A DNA stretch of 64,000 nucleotides from Bacteroidota bacterium (lineage in GTDB: Bacteria > Bacteroidota > Bacteroidia > J057 > JAJTIE01). The position numbers were made by a program, and so were the translations under genes. The stretch's first letter is position 1, and each line of letters begins with the position of its first letter. A model generated the notes under the pieces. That model saw only the letters and a list, made by a program, of their open reading frames with translations, was not told where the DNA came from and made no database searches. This document shows, in pieces, positions 35,801-43,664 of this stretch. Location of the stretch: NCBI GenBank assembly GCA_021300195.1, contig JAJTIE010000005.1, positions 124,001 to 188,000 of the forward strand. The letters are read 5' to 3'.

Positions 35801-36103
35801 CAGAAAGACCCTGTGCTGATCTACAAATTCGAGGCATTCGAACTCTTCCAGCAGATGCTGAAGGTGGTGAATGAGAAGGTGAGCACCCTGCTGCACCGAG
35901 GCGAGCTGGAGGGCCAGGAGGGCGAAAACGACTATGTAGCCCAGCGCGAAGACTTTAGCCGCATGCGTGCCCAGCATGCCAATGCACAGGGCCGCCAGGC
36001 ACCACAGCGCGTGCCAGTAGGCATACCCGTAGGGGGGCCCGATGGCGAGGAGCGCAAAATAAGTCGCCGCGAAAGACGAGCCCAGGAACGAAAACAAAAG
36101 TGA
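32852..36103 (+). CDS. secA: Protein translocase subunit SecA
   Basis: SecA is the ATPase motor that drives preproteins through SecYEG. The 1083 residues contain the nucleotide-binding motifs MATGEGKTLVSTLPVYLNAL and DEVDSVLIDEARTPLI. They also contain GMTGTAETEAGEFYEIY and TNMAGRGTDIKLG, plus the long helical scaffold and wing region. I use the ATG at 32852 (MGLFSSLFKSKKEKD), which gives the usual N-terminus and follows the promoter. The end is a basic tail (RKISRRERRAQERKQK) without the common zinc-binding CxCxS motif. It overlaps deoC by four bases and probably forms an operon with deoC, the SPOR gene and queF. Confidence 0.97.
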   Translation: MGLFSSLFKSKKEKDVEALKPLAAEVNEIQQQLISLSDDALRAKTGDFKAYIAESLSELEEAIAQLKAEIDAHKKAHEIHALEPLYTQLDKLKKDRNARLEVALKALMPEAFAVVKETCRRMAELGRLVVEATDYDRRYAQTHPHVQLQGSQAIWTNQWEAAGSPIVWNMVHYDVQLMGGSVLHEGKIAEMATGEGKTLVSTLPVYLNALAGQGVHVVTVNDYLARRDAEWNAPIFEFHGLSVDCIDKHESHSDERRAAYRADITYGTNNEFGFDYLRDNMVNQPDHMVQREHHFAIIDEVDSVLIDEARTPLIISGPVPRGDKHEFNELKPRIEKLVNTQRQLVQQFVAEGRDKAETAPKEAGLALLRAHRGLPKYKPLIKYFSEQGAKALMQKTEALYMADNSKRMPEVDAALCFTIDEKNNQIELTDKGIELLAGQQGDKDLFILPDITAQMSELAGNTSLSDEQRMQLKEELTQNYAEKSERLHSIQQLLKAYCLFERDIEYIVEGGKVMIVDENTGRVLPGRRYSDGLHQAIEAKENVKVEAATQTFATVTLQNYFRMYHKLAGMTGTAETEAGEFYEIYKLDVVVVPTNKPTARRDLNDRVYKTKREKYNAIIEEVQQHVDAGRPVLVGTTSVEVSELLSRMMKQRRLTHNVLNAKQHEREAEIVAEAGLAGKVTIATNMAGRGTDIKLGPGVKEAGGLAIIGSERHESRRIDRQLRGRAGRQGDPGVSVFFISLEDDLMRMFRSERIAKVMDLLKMKEGEVIEHRLITRSISNAQKKVEENNFAIRKRLLEYDDVMNKQREVIYTRRRNALFGDRIQVDLDNMIYDECEALVAAIQPTGDAEQLRMESIRLFAYDPAFSPEELDKLPAQQLSQQLYEGVSARYQQKAQRLAQHFYAQVQEIHSQQPQYKMIEVSMSDRKRVLRMHLPIAEVLETEGYALMTHFEKGVVLNIIDEAWKEHLREMDDLKQSVQTAVYEQKDPVLIYKFEAFELFQQMLKVVNEKVSTLLHRGELEGQEGENDYVAQREDFSRMRAQHANAQGRQAPQRVPVGIPVGGPDGEERKISRRERRAQERKQK

Positions 36104-36747
36104 TCCGCAGCAAAACTGATCTGAGCCTGCTAAGGCCTGATTCCGCCCAGAGCGACATAACGGCCCTGTGCGCCACGGCTGCCGAACAGCACGTATACGG
36201 CCTGTGCATCCCGCCCTGCTACGTAGCCCTGGCCAGCCGGCTGGTACAGCACGCAGGCGTGCGCGTTAGCACCGTAGTAGATTACCCCTATGGCTATAGC
36301 CCTACGGAAGTAAAGCTGGCTGCCGCCGGGCAGGCCATACAGGCCGGAGCTGTAGAACTGGACGTGGTGCTAAACATCTGCCTGCTAAAAAGCGGTAACC
36401 TGGACTACCTGGGTGCCGAGATAGCGGCCCTGCGCACGCTTAGCACCCGCCATGGGGCAGTCCTTAAGGTGATTATAGAGGCTGCCCTGCTGAGCGAGCA
36501 GGAGCTGGAGCAAATATGCACCCTGGCTGCCCACCACCAGGCCGACTATGTGAAAAACAGCACGGGCCTACTGGGTGGCCACGCCACGCCGGAGCTTATT
36601 CGAAAAATACGGGGCTACCTGCCCAGCACCGTCCGGATCAAAGCCTCGGGCGGAATCCGCACCCCCCAGCAGGCACACGCCCTGCTACAGGCAGGTGCCG
36701 ACCGCCTGGGCACCTCCATTCTTCTTCCCGATTCACCATGCCTATAG
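36100..36747 (+). CDS. deoC: Deoxyribose-phosphate aldolase
   Basis: DeoC splits 2-deoxyribose-5-phosphate into glyceraldehyde-3-phosphate and acetaldehyde in nucleoside catabolism. The 215 residues carry the Schiff-base lysine in YVKNSTGLLGG (about 150) and the second lysine in RIKASGGIRT (about 185). The family LDVVLN region near residue 85 is also present. The start is GTG at 36100, overlapping the secA stop (GTGA). It overlaps the next gene by ten bases. Grouping with secA is probably positional, with no functional link that I can see. Confidence 0.94.
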   Translation: MIRSKTDLSLLRPDSAQSDITALCATAAEQHVYGLCIPPCYVALASRLVQHAGVRVSTVVDYPYGYSPTEVKLAAAGQAIQAGAVELDVVLNICLLKSGNLDYLGAEIAALRTLSTRHGAVLKVIIEAALLSEQELEQICTLAAHHQADYVKNSTGLLGGHATPELIRKIRGYLPSTVRIKASGGIRTPQQAHALLQAGADRLGTSILLPDSPCL

Positions 36748-37262
36748 TTCTTTTCCTCTTCTGCTGCCTGTGGCTGGGCGGAGCCAACCCCACGCTGGCA
36801 CAGGCCCAGCCTGGCACCTATGGCCAGCCCATCCGGCTAAGCCAGTACCGGGATGTAGCCACATTCTCCGATCCCTTTGAGCGCATACAGGTGGGCACAG
36901 GGGCACCCACAATCCTGCGGGCAGACACCAGCCTGCGGAAGCCCAGTGTTCACATCCAGCAGGATACCGCCATAGACATAGGCCTGCGGCAGTATGCAAA
37001 CCCCTACCGAACGCTGGGTTCGGGCATTGTGTACCGGGTGCAGATCTACAACGGAGACCGTGAAAAGGCTAGCCTGGCACAGTTTGACTTTATGGAGCTG
37101 CGCACTGGCCAGCCGGTATACATGGAGTTCGACCAGCCCAACTTCAAGGTACGGGTGGGCAACTTCAAGACCGAGCAGGAAGCCAAAACCTTTGTGAAAG
37201 ACGTGCAGCTACACTTTCCGTCGGCTTTTGTAGTGCCCTGCCAGCTAACCCCCGAACGATGA
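36738..37262 (+). CDS. SPOR-domain-like exported protein
   Basis: The 174-residue protein has a signal peptide (MPIVLFLFCCLWLGGANPTLAQA). The C-terminal region contains IVYRVQIYNGDREKA and PNFKVRVGNFKTEQEAKTF, matching the two repeats of a SPOR domain that binds denuded peptidoglycan glycan strands. The middle is not recognised. It should act in the periplasm, perhaps at division sites or on the wall. The ATG at 36738 lies within the end of deoC, and its stop overlaps the queF start by four bases, so it is part of the secA-deoC-SPOR-queF run. Confidence 0.85.
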   Translation: MPIVLFLFCCLWLGGANPTLAQAQPGTYGQPIRLSQYRDVATFSDPFERIQVGTGAPTILRADTSLRKPSVHIQQDTAIDIGLRQYANPYRTLGSGIVYRVQIYNGDREKASLAQFDFMELRTGQPVYMEFDQPNFKVRVGNFKTEQEAKTFVKDVQLHFPSAFVVPCQLTPER

Positions 37263-37663
37263 AGCAGCCCGAAATAAAAATCCGAGATACCCGCCACGAA
37301 ATTCAGGCCGAGGAAAAACTGAAGATCCTCGAGACCTTCGATTTTCGGCCCACCCACCAGCAGCTGATCACCTACGATACCGCAGAGTTCTCGGCGGTAT
37401 GCCCCGGCACCGGCCTGCCAGACATTGGCCGCCTGCGCATACACTATGTGCCTGCTGACAAGTGTATTGAGCTGAAGAGCCTGAAGTACTACCTGTTCAG
37501 CTACCGCGAAGACGGGATCTTTCAGGAGCCGGTAACGGACCTCATCTTCGACCACTTGTGGCGTACCCTGGCCCCCGAATACCTGCGGGTAGAGATGATC
37601 TACAACACCCGTGGCGGTTTTGATACCACTGTGGTAGTGGAGAAAGGAACCCGATTGCAGTAG
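37259..37663 (+). CDS. queF: 7-cyano-7-deazaguanine reductase
   Basis: QueF reduces preQ0 to preQ1 with NADPH in queuosine synthesis. The 134 residues are the short, single-domain form. The active-site cysteine lies in SAVCPGTGLPD (near residue 47). The substrate-binding segments ELKSLKYYLFSYR and FQEPVTDLIFDHL follow, as in the tunnelling-fold family. The start overlaps the stop of the SPOR gene (ATGA). Other queuosine genes are not in this window. Confidence 0.95.
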   Translation: MKQPEIKIRDTRHEIQAEEKLKILETFDFRPTHQQLITYDTAEFSAVCPGTGLPDIGRLRIHYVPADKCIELKSLKYYLFSYREDGIFQEPVTDLIFDHLWRTLAPEYLRVEMIYNTRGGFDTTVVVEKGTRLQ

Positions 37664-37695
37664 CCATACAGGGCTCATAGCGTATTGTTTGCACG

Positions 37696-38295
37696 ATGTA
37701 CTGGAGGACACTTTTTCTTCTTGGCTCATTCTTACTCGGTTCCATGCCTGCGCAGGCCCAGCAGCGGCGCGTTAGCCCCGAGATATTAGCCATCCGGCAG
37801 TATGCCGCCCAATTGGATACCCGCATCGACTCGGCCTCGCAGGGGGTGGGCCTCCATCAGATGGTGGTAACCCTGGAGGCCGAAACGGATGAGGAGGATT
37901 ACCTAAAGCGGCTGGTAAACTTTGCGCATGAGCCCTTCAGCCGGCAGGACAAAGCGAGCAACAAACTGAACCGGGTAACCGTGAACTACCTGGAGGGAGA
38001 TAGCACCCACATCCAGGAGGTGTACTACTACCAGGGCAAAGAGGTGGTGTGTGCCAGAAAGACGGTGGAGGGCCGAAAGTGCCAGGGTGAGGCTTATTAC
38101 TTCCGAAAGTATATCTTGATCCAGGCCGACTACTGGGATAGCCGGGCGTGTGATGGGCCCCGGCGCGAGCGACTAGTGCCCGCCAAGCATCTGGATGACA
38201 ATATGATACGGAAAGGTATGCACCACCAGCTGCGTGGGCGTGAGTACCAGGCGGCATTCAGTTCCTTTAGCTACACCCTGCTGCGGGAAGACTAG
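37696..38295 (+). CDS. Secreted protein of unknown function
   Basis: The 199-residue protein has a signal peptide (MYWRTLFLLGSFLLGSMPAQA) and an apparently soluble, charged mature part with tyrosine-rich beta-like segments such as HIQEVYYYQGKEVVCARKT. Two cysteine-containing motifs (VVCARK and RKCQGEAYY) may form a disulphide. I do not recognise a family. It is 32 bases after queF. TATTGTTTG ending four bases before the ATG resembles the leaderless promoters here, with one extra base. Confidence 0.75.
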   Translation: MYWRTLFLLGSFLLGSMPAQAQQRRVSPEILAIRQYAAQLDTRIDSASQGVGLHQMVVTLEAETDEEDYLKRLVNFAHEPFSRQDKASNKLNRVTVNYLEGDSTHIQEVYYYQGKEVVCARKTVEGRKCQGEAYYFRKYILIQADYWDSRACDGPRRERLVPAKHLDDNMIRKGMHHQLRGREYQAAFSSFSYTLLRED

Positions 38296-38313
38296 GTGAC
38301 TATCTCACCCTCG

Positions 38314-40818
38314 CTAAAATTGAAAGTAGAGCAGAAACTGCTGCCTGCGGCTACCCTCGCCCACTAGGCGCTGGCGATATTCCACGCGTATCGGGCGAAT
38401 AAATTTATAGCCGATATTTTCCAGCCCTACGCTCCATTCCGAGTACACGCCACGGTCATTCGTGGTCAGGTAGTGTATGCCGGCCAGGGTATGCCACTTT
38501 AGCTTGCGCAGCAGGGGCAGCTTATTCCACAGGAAACCGTTGTCGTGGTATTCAGTATGAATCTCGGCCCAGCTGGCACCGGTGGCATAGCTGTAGTAGT
38601 CCTGCGTGCCAAACTGGCTGAGTGCCTCGCCAGCGCCTAGCTGTATCTGGTTTCCACGGAAGTGCTGGTAGTCGGGCAGGGCCAGGCCTGCTGTATCTAG
38701 CAGGGTGCCCGCCGTGGCATAGGTGTGCAGCTCGCCCTGTAGGCCGAGGCTGTATACATCCTGCCAGCTGGCCCACAGCTTGTTAAACTGGCCCGCCGGG
38801 CCTGCCAGATAGGTGCCATATTGGTAGTGAAAGGCTAGGTTGTATTCCCCACCATCCAGGTACAAGCGGCCATCGGGGGTACTGGCGTAGTGCTGATTGA
38901 AATGGATTGGTAGGTTGATCTGCGATTTCCACACCGTCTGCTCCTGTACGGGCAGGTTGGGCTGGTAGGGGCGCAGGCTCTCTGCGGCCAGCGAGAAGTT
39001 TGTTCGGTTCACCAGTGGGTTTCGTTGCTCCCAGCTAGACCACAGGGCTAGGCTTAGTAGGGGGGTCAGGCGCCGCTCGTAGCGTAGGCCCGCATAGGTG
39101 CGCAGGTACAGCCGCAGGTAGTTTTGCCGGTCTATCAGGGTATAAGCCGTGTTGAAGTGGTGATTGATTTGTACCATATCGCCCGAAAACTCCGAAACAT
39201 AGTGCCCGCCAAATACCCCCATTTGATAGCCAGCTCTGTCTATGCCCTGTACCCGGCGGTTTTCTTGCCGGTACAGTAGCACCGTATTGCCCAGATAGCG
39301 CTGGCTAGCAAAGCCATAGCGGAGCCTGCTATGCCATACAATCTGTTTTTTCTGCTCTTTGTCCAAGTTCCAGTGTTTGCTTACGGTAAGGGTTGCATTC
39401 CAGCCCTCCATCGTGTTGAAATACAAATCCGAAAGCGGGGACTTAATCTCCAGGTAGTTGTTATTCTGATAATTGGTATAGCGATAGCGATTAAGGAGGT
39501 TGCTGACGCTGAATTTATTTTGAGTACGGGTAAGAGAGTCTAGGTACTCAGGGCTACTCTCTCGGAGTTTCAGGCTATCCTTTAGCTGATAGTCTCTGCG
39601 CTCCAGGCTATCCAGTGGCACAGGCCGCCGGTTAGCCCAGTAGGCTGTATCGTTTTTCACTACCTCATCCCCTATTCGTAGTACCTCTTTATCCTTGCTT
39701 AAATCAACACCCACTGGAAGTTTAAGCTCGTATGAGTCAAGAAAATCAACCCGCTTACCCTTGAAAACTGCCAGGCCTAAGATTTCGCCCTTAAACTCCA
39801 TCACCGTTTGCTGAGTTAGCCACAGCTCGGGCCCCACCGGTATGTATTGCCGTTTGATGCGCAGGGTGTCCAGAATGCTTATTAGCTGCCGCTCTTTTGT
39901 GAGCACGAGGTCCAGGGCTGCCACCGTCCAGGCACTATCTACCACCCATAGGGTGCCGGAAAATACCGGATCGTTCTGGCGGCGGGGGATGACGGAAATT
40001 TTGAAAAGCCGATGTTCGCCCTGCTGTACCGCACCCTCCAGCTTGTAGTGATAATTGATAAAGGCACCGGCCCCTATGGGTGATACGAAGCCACCCCGCG
40101 AACCCAGCTCGTCCAGCTTAATTACATTACGCTGTAGGTCAAAATCCAGATCGGAGGAAGAGAAGGCAGCATACATATCACTCTGGCCCGATACTTTGCT
40201 GTCTGTAATTACTTCCTTGTATCCGCTTGGCGGGCTACGATATGCTTTGCTTCGTGTTTCGGCTAGATATAGCAGGCCCGGCAGGTTGTTGAGGCTATCC
40301 GTATTTTCTGCGTCGCGCCCGCCTACTTTCTTAAGTGTAGAGGCACCCTCTTTTGTCAGTTTTGGCTGGTCTACACGTACCTTCACATAGGTCTGATAGC
40401 TGTGGTCGCCCAGCAGCTCCTCATAGTACTGCCGCTTATCCTTTACCTTTTTGATGATTCCATAGGCGGGGTCTTTGCCATCTCCGGTTACATAGATGTC
40501 TGGCAGCGTTAGCGGATCGGGCACCATCTGTATAGCCTCTAGCACCCGGTTTTCTCCGGCTGCCAGGTTTAGGCTACGCTGCGCTGTTTTGTAGCCAATG
40601 TAGCGGTAGATGAGTACGTAGCTGCCAGGCTGTGCAAGCCGTAGGGTATAGCGTCCGTCCTGGTCTGTCAGGGTGCCGCTTGTAGTGCCCTCTATCTGTA
40701 TGCTGGCATGTGGTAGGGGGCTACCGGTTTCGTCCAGCACAGTGCCTTGCACCTGCTGCGCTTGCGCCCATCTGGCCCAGACGAACAGGCTGAGTGCCAA
40801 TAAAAACATCGTTCGCAT
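38314..40818 (-). CDS. DUF5686 protein with carboxypeptidase-like regulatory domain
   Basis: The 834-residue protein has a signal peptide ending WARWAQA and a carboxypeptidase-like regulatory domain (about 24-105, VLDETGSPLPHASIQIEGT and GRYTLRLAQPGSYVL). A large DUF5686 region from about 120 follows, ending in barrel-like strands (RRQQFLLYFQF). The first part resembles the plug-proximal domain of TonB-dependent receptors, but the rest does not fit a SusC-type receptor. It is expected in the outer membrane; function is unknown. The ATG at 40818 is preferred; one at 40836 lies inside an inverted repeat. It converges on the gene at 37696. Confidence 0.9.
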   Translation of the reverse strand: MRTMFLLALSLFVWARWAQAQQVQGTVLDETGSPLPHASIQIEGTTSGTLTDQDGRYTLRLAQPGSYVLIYRYIGYKTAQRSLNLAAGENRVLEAIQMVPDPLTLPDIYVTGDGKDPAYGIIKKVKDKRQYYEELLGDHSYQTYVKVRVDQPKLTKEGASTLKKVGGRDAENTDSLNNLPGLLYLAETRSKAYRSPPSGYKEVITDSKVSGQSDMYAAFSSSDLDFDLQRNVIKLDELGSRGGFVSPIGAGAFINYHYKLEGAVQQGEHRLFKISVIPRRQNDPVFSGTLWVVDSAWTVAALDLVLTKERQLISILDTLRIKRQYIPVGPELWLTQQTVMEFKGEILGLAVFKGKRVDFLDSYELKLPVGVDLSKDKEVLRIGDEVVKNDTAYWANRRPVPLDSLERRDYQLKDSLKLRESSPEYLDSLTRTQNKFSVSNLLNRYRYTNYQNNNYLEIKSPLSDLYFNTMEGWNATLTVSKHWNLDKEQKKQIVWHSRLRYGFASQRYLGNTVLLYRQENRRVQGIDRAGYQMGVFGGHYVSEFSGDMVQINHHFNTAYTLIDRQNYLRLYLRTYAGLRYERRLTPLLSLALWSSWEQRNPLVNRTNFSLAAESLRPYQPNLPVQEQTVWKSQINLPIHFNQHYASTPDGRLYLDGGEYNLAFHYQYGTYLAGPAGQFNKLWASWQDVYSLGLQGELHTYATAGTLLDTAGLALPDYQHFRGNQIQLGAGEALSQFGTQDYYSYATGASWAEIHTEYHDNGFLWNKLPLLRKLKWHTLAGIHYLTTNDRGVYSEWSVGLENIGYKFIRPIRVEYRQRLVGEGSRRQQFLLYFQF

Positions 40819-40849
40819 GGGCGCAATTATATGCATTCTTTCCCATGCG
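40814..40849. promoter_or_regulatory. Inverted repeat around the DUF5686 start
   Basis: CGCATGGG (40814-40821) and CCCATGCG (40842-40849) are perfect eight-base arms 20 bases apart. The proximal arm contains the ATG at 40818. TATAATTG (40824-40831 read leftward) lies between the arms, one base off TAnnTTTG. This could be an operator or an RNA hairpin covering the start. Confidence 0.4.
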
Positions 40850-40887
40850 CATTGTTTCTCAGGAGAATAATCCTGAATAATAGCCTG

Positions 40888-41967
40888 TTAGCCCTGTCCC
40901 ACGCGGGTTTGGTTCAGCTTGCTGGCGTTTTCCTCTATCCGCAGGGCCTCTATCACCTCTTCCAGCTCCCCAGCCAGTACGGCCTGCAGGTTATAGAGGG
41001 TCAGGCCGATGCGGTGGTCTGTAAAGCGGCTCTGCGGGAAGTTGTAGGTGCGGATCTTGGCCGAGCGGTCGCCACTGCTCACCAGGCTCTTGCGTGTGGC
41101 TGCCTCGGCTTCCTGGCGCTTTGCCAGTTCCATATCGTACAGCCTGGACTTAAGTACCTTCAGGGCCAGGTCGTAGTTCTTTAGCTGACTGCGCTCGTTT
41201 TGCATACTTACCACTATGCCGGTGGGCAGGTGGGTTAGGCGCACGGCACTGTAGGTGGTGTTTACACTCTGGCCCCCCGCCCCACTGGAGCAGAAGGTGT
41301 CTTTGCGCACGTCGTTCAGGTTTAGCTCCACATCCAGGTCTTCGGCCTCGGGCATTACCAGCACGGTGGCCGCACTGGTGTGCACCCGTCCCTGGGTTTC
41401 GGTATTGGGTACGCGCTGCACACGGTGTACACCGCTTTCAAACTTGAGCGAGCCGTACACGTCCTCGCCTTTTATGCTGATGGCCACCTCCTTGTAGCCC
41501 CCCACCGTGCCTTCGTGAAACTCCTGCACCTCAAACTTCCAGCCTTTCTGCTCGGCATAGCGCTGATACATGCGGAAGAGGTCTCCGGCAAAGAGGCTTG
41601 CCTCGTCGCCACCGGTTCCGGCGCGTATTTCCATTATCACGTCCTTGCTGTCGGTAGGGTCCTTGGGGATCAGCAGGTTCTTCAGTTCTGCCTCCAGGGT
41701 TTCCAGTTTGGGCTGCAGGTTTGCCAGCTCTTCCTTTGCCAGCTCGCGCATCTCCTCATCGGTTTCGGTGGCTATCAGCTCTTTGCTACCCTCTATATCT
41801 TCGGCCATGCGCCGGTACTTTCGGCCCACGGCTACCACGCGCTCCAGCTCCTTGTACTCCTTGCCCAGGGCGGTCATGCGTTTCATGTCGCTGGTAACGG
41901 AGGGGTCTGACAGGGCTGCATTTACCTCCGCGAGGCGCTGCTCCAGTTCTGCTATTTTTTCAATCAT
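40888..41967 (-). CDS. prfA: Peptide chain release factor 1
   Basis: PrfA recognises UAA and UAG and releases the finished peptide. The 359 residues have the catalytic motif GAGGQSVNTTYSAVRLTH and a codon-recognition tripeptide region near ETQGRVHTS. The helical N-terminal domain and the full C-terminal tail are present. Its start lies eight bases inside the end of the propeller gene, so it is coupled to the ftsH-lpxH-propeller-prfA run. TACTTTTG ten bases upstream may also start a separate transcript. Confidence 0.97.
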   Translation of the reverse strand: MIEKIAELEQRLAEVNAALSDPSVTSDMKRMTALGKEYKELERVVAVGRKYRRMAEDIEGSKELIATETDEEMRELAKEELANLQPKLETLEAELKNLLIPKDPTDSKDVIMEIRAGTGGDEASLFAGDLFRMYQRYAEQKGWKFEVQEFHEGTVGGYKEVAISIKGEDVYGSLKFESGVHRVQRVPNTETQGRVHTSAATVLVMPEAEDLDVELNLNDVRKDTFCSSGAGGQSVNTTYSAVRLTHLPTGIVVSMQNERSQLKNYDLALKVLKSRLYDMELAKRQEAEAATRKSLVSSGDRSAKIRTYNFPQSRFTDHRIGLTLYNLQAVLAGELEEVIEALRIEENASKLNQTRVGQG

Positions 41968-42865
41968 GATTCGTATACAAAAGTACCTGTTTTTTGCTTA
42001 GCACATAGATGCCGTTCCGGTGTGCCACAGCATCCTGCACGGCTATTGGGTCGGGCAGGCGCAGGTAGGCCAGCTGCTGGTTTGCGATGTTGTACCTGGC
42101 TAGGTGCTGCTGGTTGAAGAGCACCAGCTGGTTTCGATAAAGCGAGGCCCGCGTCCATCGGAAGCCCGTCTGGGGTTTCAGGTCGAACTGATAGACCCCG
42201 AATATGTCAAATACCTGAATGAGCTGCCGGCTGGTGTCTGCTACGTATAGGTAGGGTTGCACATAGTTTTCGTGGTCAAAGAGCAGCTGGCTGGGGTGCA
42301 TCAGGCTGCCCTCGCCGTAGTTTAACCCACCGAAGGTAAGACTCAGTTCCCCAAAGGTGTCGAACTTGAGCACCTGCTGGTCTTCGCCATTTAGCAGGTA
42401 CAGCTCGCCCTGGGGGCTTACGGCCAGGGCGCGGGGGTAGATGGGGCGTGTGTACTTTTCCTGGTTTACGCCTATAATGGGCTGCTCGAAGCGGTAGGAT
42501 CTGATTTCGCGGAGATTTACACTCATCAGCACCACCCTTCGGTTTCCCCTGTCCAGCACATACAGTTTGTTTCGGGCCGCGCTGGTTACCTGGCTGGGGT
42601 TATTCAGGGCCTCGCCCGCTATGCCCTGCCCACCTATTGCGATGCTGCTATCGTACTGGTAGCGGGCAAAAAACTTGTACAGCCTGCTGCGCTGGCTATC
42701 TAGCAGGTACAGGTTGGCCTCTTCGTCTACCTCCAGCAGCTGGGCTTCGGGTGCAGCGGCCAGTGCTACCTGGGGTGCCAGCAGGCGCAGGGTATCGGGC
42801 TGGGCCTGTGTGCTGTGCCAGCTGCTAATCAGCATCAGGCTGATCCACCCGCATACATACGCCAT
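41960..42865 (-). CDS. Secreted beta-propeller-like protein
   Basis: The 301-residue protein has a signal peptide (MAYVCGWISLMLISSWHSTQA). It then shows repeated segments such as LLEVDEEANLYLLDSQRSRLY, NKLYVLDRGNRRVVL, ALAVSPQGELYLLNGEDQQVL and PYLYVADTSRQLIQV, typical of NHL or six-bladed propellers. It is probably periplasmic or outer-membrane attached; the ligand is unknown. The ATG at 42865 lies 41 bases inside the end of lpxH, and the end overlaps prfA, so translation of the four genes is coupled. Why a propeller sits in this operon is not clear. Confidence 0.85.
   Translation of the reverse strand: MAYVCGWISLMLISSWHSTQAQPDTLRLLAPQVALAAAPEAQLLEVDEEANLYLLDSQRSRLYKFFARYQYDSSIAIGGQGIAGEALNNPSQVTSAARNKLYVLDRGNRRVVLMSVNLREIRSYRFEQPIIGVNQEKYTRPIYPRALAVSPQGELYLLNGEDQQVLKFDTFGELSLTFGGLNYGEGSLMHPSQLLFDHENYVQPYLYVADTSRQLIQVFDIFGVYQFDLKPQTGFRWTRASLYRNQLVLFNQQHLARYNIANQQLAYLRLPDPIAVQDAVAHRNGIYVLSKKQVLLYTNHD
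41978..41985 (-). promoter_or_regulatory. Possible internal -7 element before prfA
   Basis: Read leftward it is TACTTTTG, matching TAnnTTTG, ten bases before the prfA ATG and inside the end of the propeller gene. Confidence 0.4.
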
Positions 42866-43637
42866 GTTCACTGATCTCAAGATACGAAAAGTCCTCTATC
42901 CAGTCGCCCAGCACCCATAGGCTACAGTGGTCGTTTAGGGCCAGGTGGCGGGCCAGGTGGCGGTGGCCCATCACCAGGTGGGCTATCTGCGGGTGCTGGG
43001 TGCTATATTGGCGGGCAAACTGTACCTGCATTTCTTTTTCGCCATAGTCTTTCAGCTTGTGGCGGCGCTCCTGTGCATTGCGGCTGGTGTTGCTGCTCCA
43101 GTGGGCAATGCGAATGGCAAGGTTGGGGTGCAGGCGGGCAAATGCCCACTGGAGCAGGGGGTTGCGCAGGGCAGCCTTCAGCAGTTTGTAGCCCCGGTCT
43201 CCAGGCCCCAGGGCATCGCCGTGGGCAATGTAGAACTGCTGGCCAAAGAAGGTGCGGATAATGGGATCTCGGTAGACGGGTATGCCCAGCTCGGTGGGAA
43301 AATAGTCGTAGTACCACACATCGTGGTTGCCCGACAGGGCCGTGATGGGTATGCCACGGTCGCTCAGCTCGGCCAGCTTGCCCAGCAGGCGCACATAGCC
43401 CTTGGGCACCACGTGCCGCCACTCGAACCAGAAGTCGAATAGGTCTCCCAGCAGGTAGATCTCCTGTGCGTCTGTAGCTACTCGGTCCAGCCAGGCCACC
43501 AGCCGCCGCTCGCGCTGCAGGCTGCGTGCGTGGTCTGGCGCACCCAGGTGCACATCGCTCACCATATACACCTTCCGGCCCGCAGGGGGGGATGTCCCGT
43601 CTACGGCCTTGCTGTTGGGGTCCACTGCTGGGGGCAT
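42825..43637 (-). CDS. lpxH: UDP-2,3-diacylglucosamine diphosphatase
   Basis: LpxH is a metallophosphoesterase that removes UMP from UDP-2,3-diacylglucosamine to give lipid X, a core step of lipid A synthesis. The 270 residues show the metal-binding motifs VYMVSDVHLGAP, LLGDLFDFWFEW, LSGNHDVWYYD, YIAHGDALGPGD and VMGHRHLARH in order. The N-terminus (MPPAVDPNSKAVDGT) is a short extension encoded over a seven-C run. It follows ftsH by 27 bases and overlaps the propeller gene. Coupling to ftsH is interesting because FtsH controls lipid A synthesis in other bacteria by degrading LpxC. Confidence 0.95.
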   Translation of the reverse strand: MPPAVDPNSKAVDGTSPPAGRKVYMVSDVHLGAPDHARSLQRERRLVAWLDRVATDAQEIYLLGDLFDFWFEWRHVVPKGYVRLLGKLAELSDRGIPITALSGNHDVWYYDYFPTELGIPVYRDPIIRTFFGQQFYIAHGDALGPGDRGYKLLKAALRNPLLQWAFARLHPNLAIRIAHWSSNTSRNAQERRHKLKDYGEKEMQVQFARQYSTQHPQIAHLVMGHRHLARHLALNDHCSLWVLGDWIEDFSYLEISEHGVCMRVDQPDAD

Positions 43638-43664
43638 GGGGAGATGCGGTTCCGGGCGTGTAGC

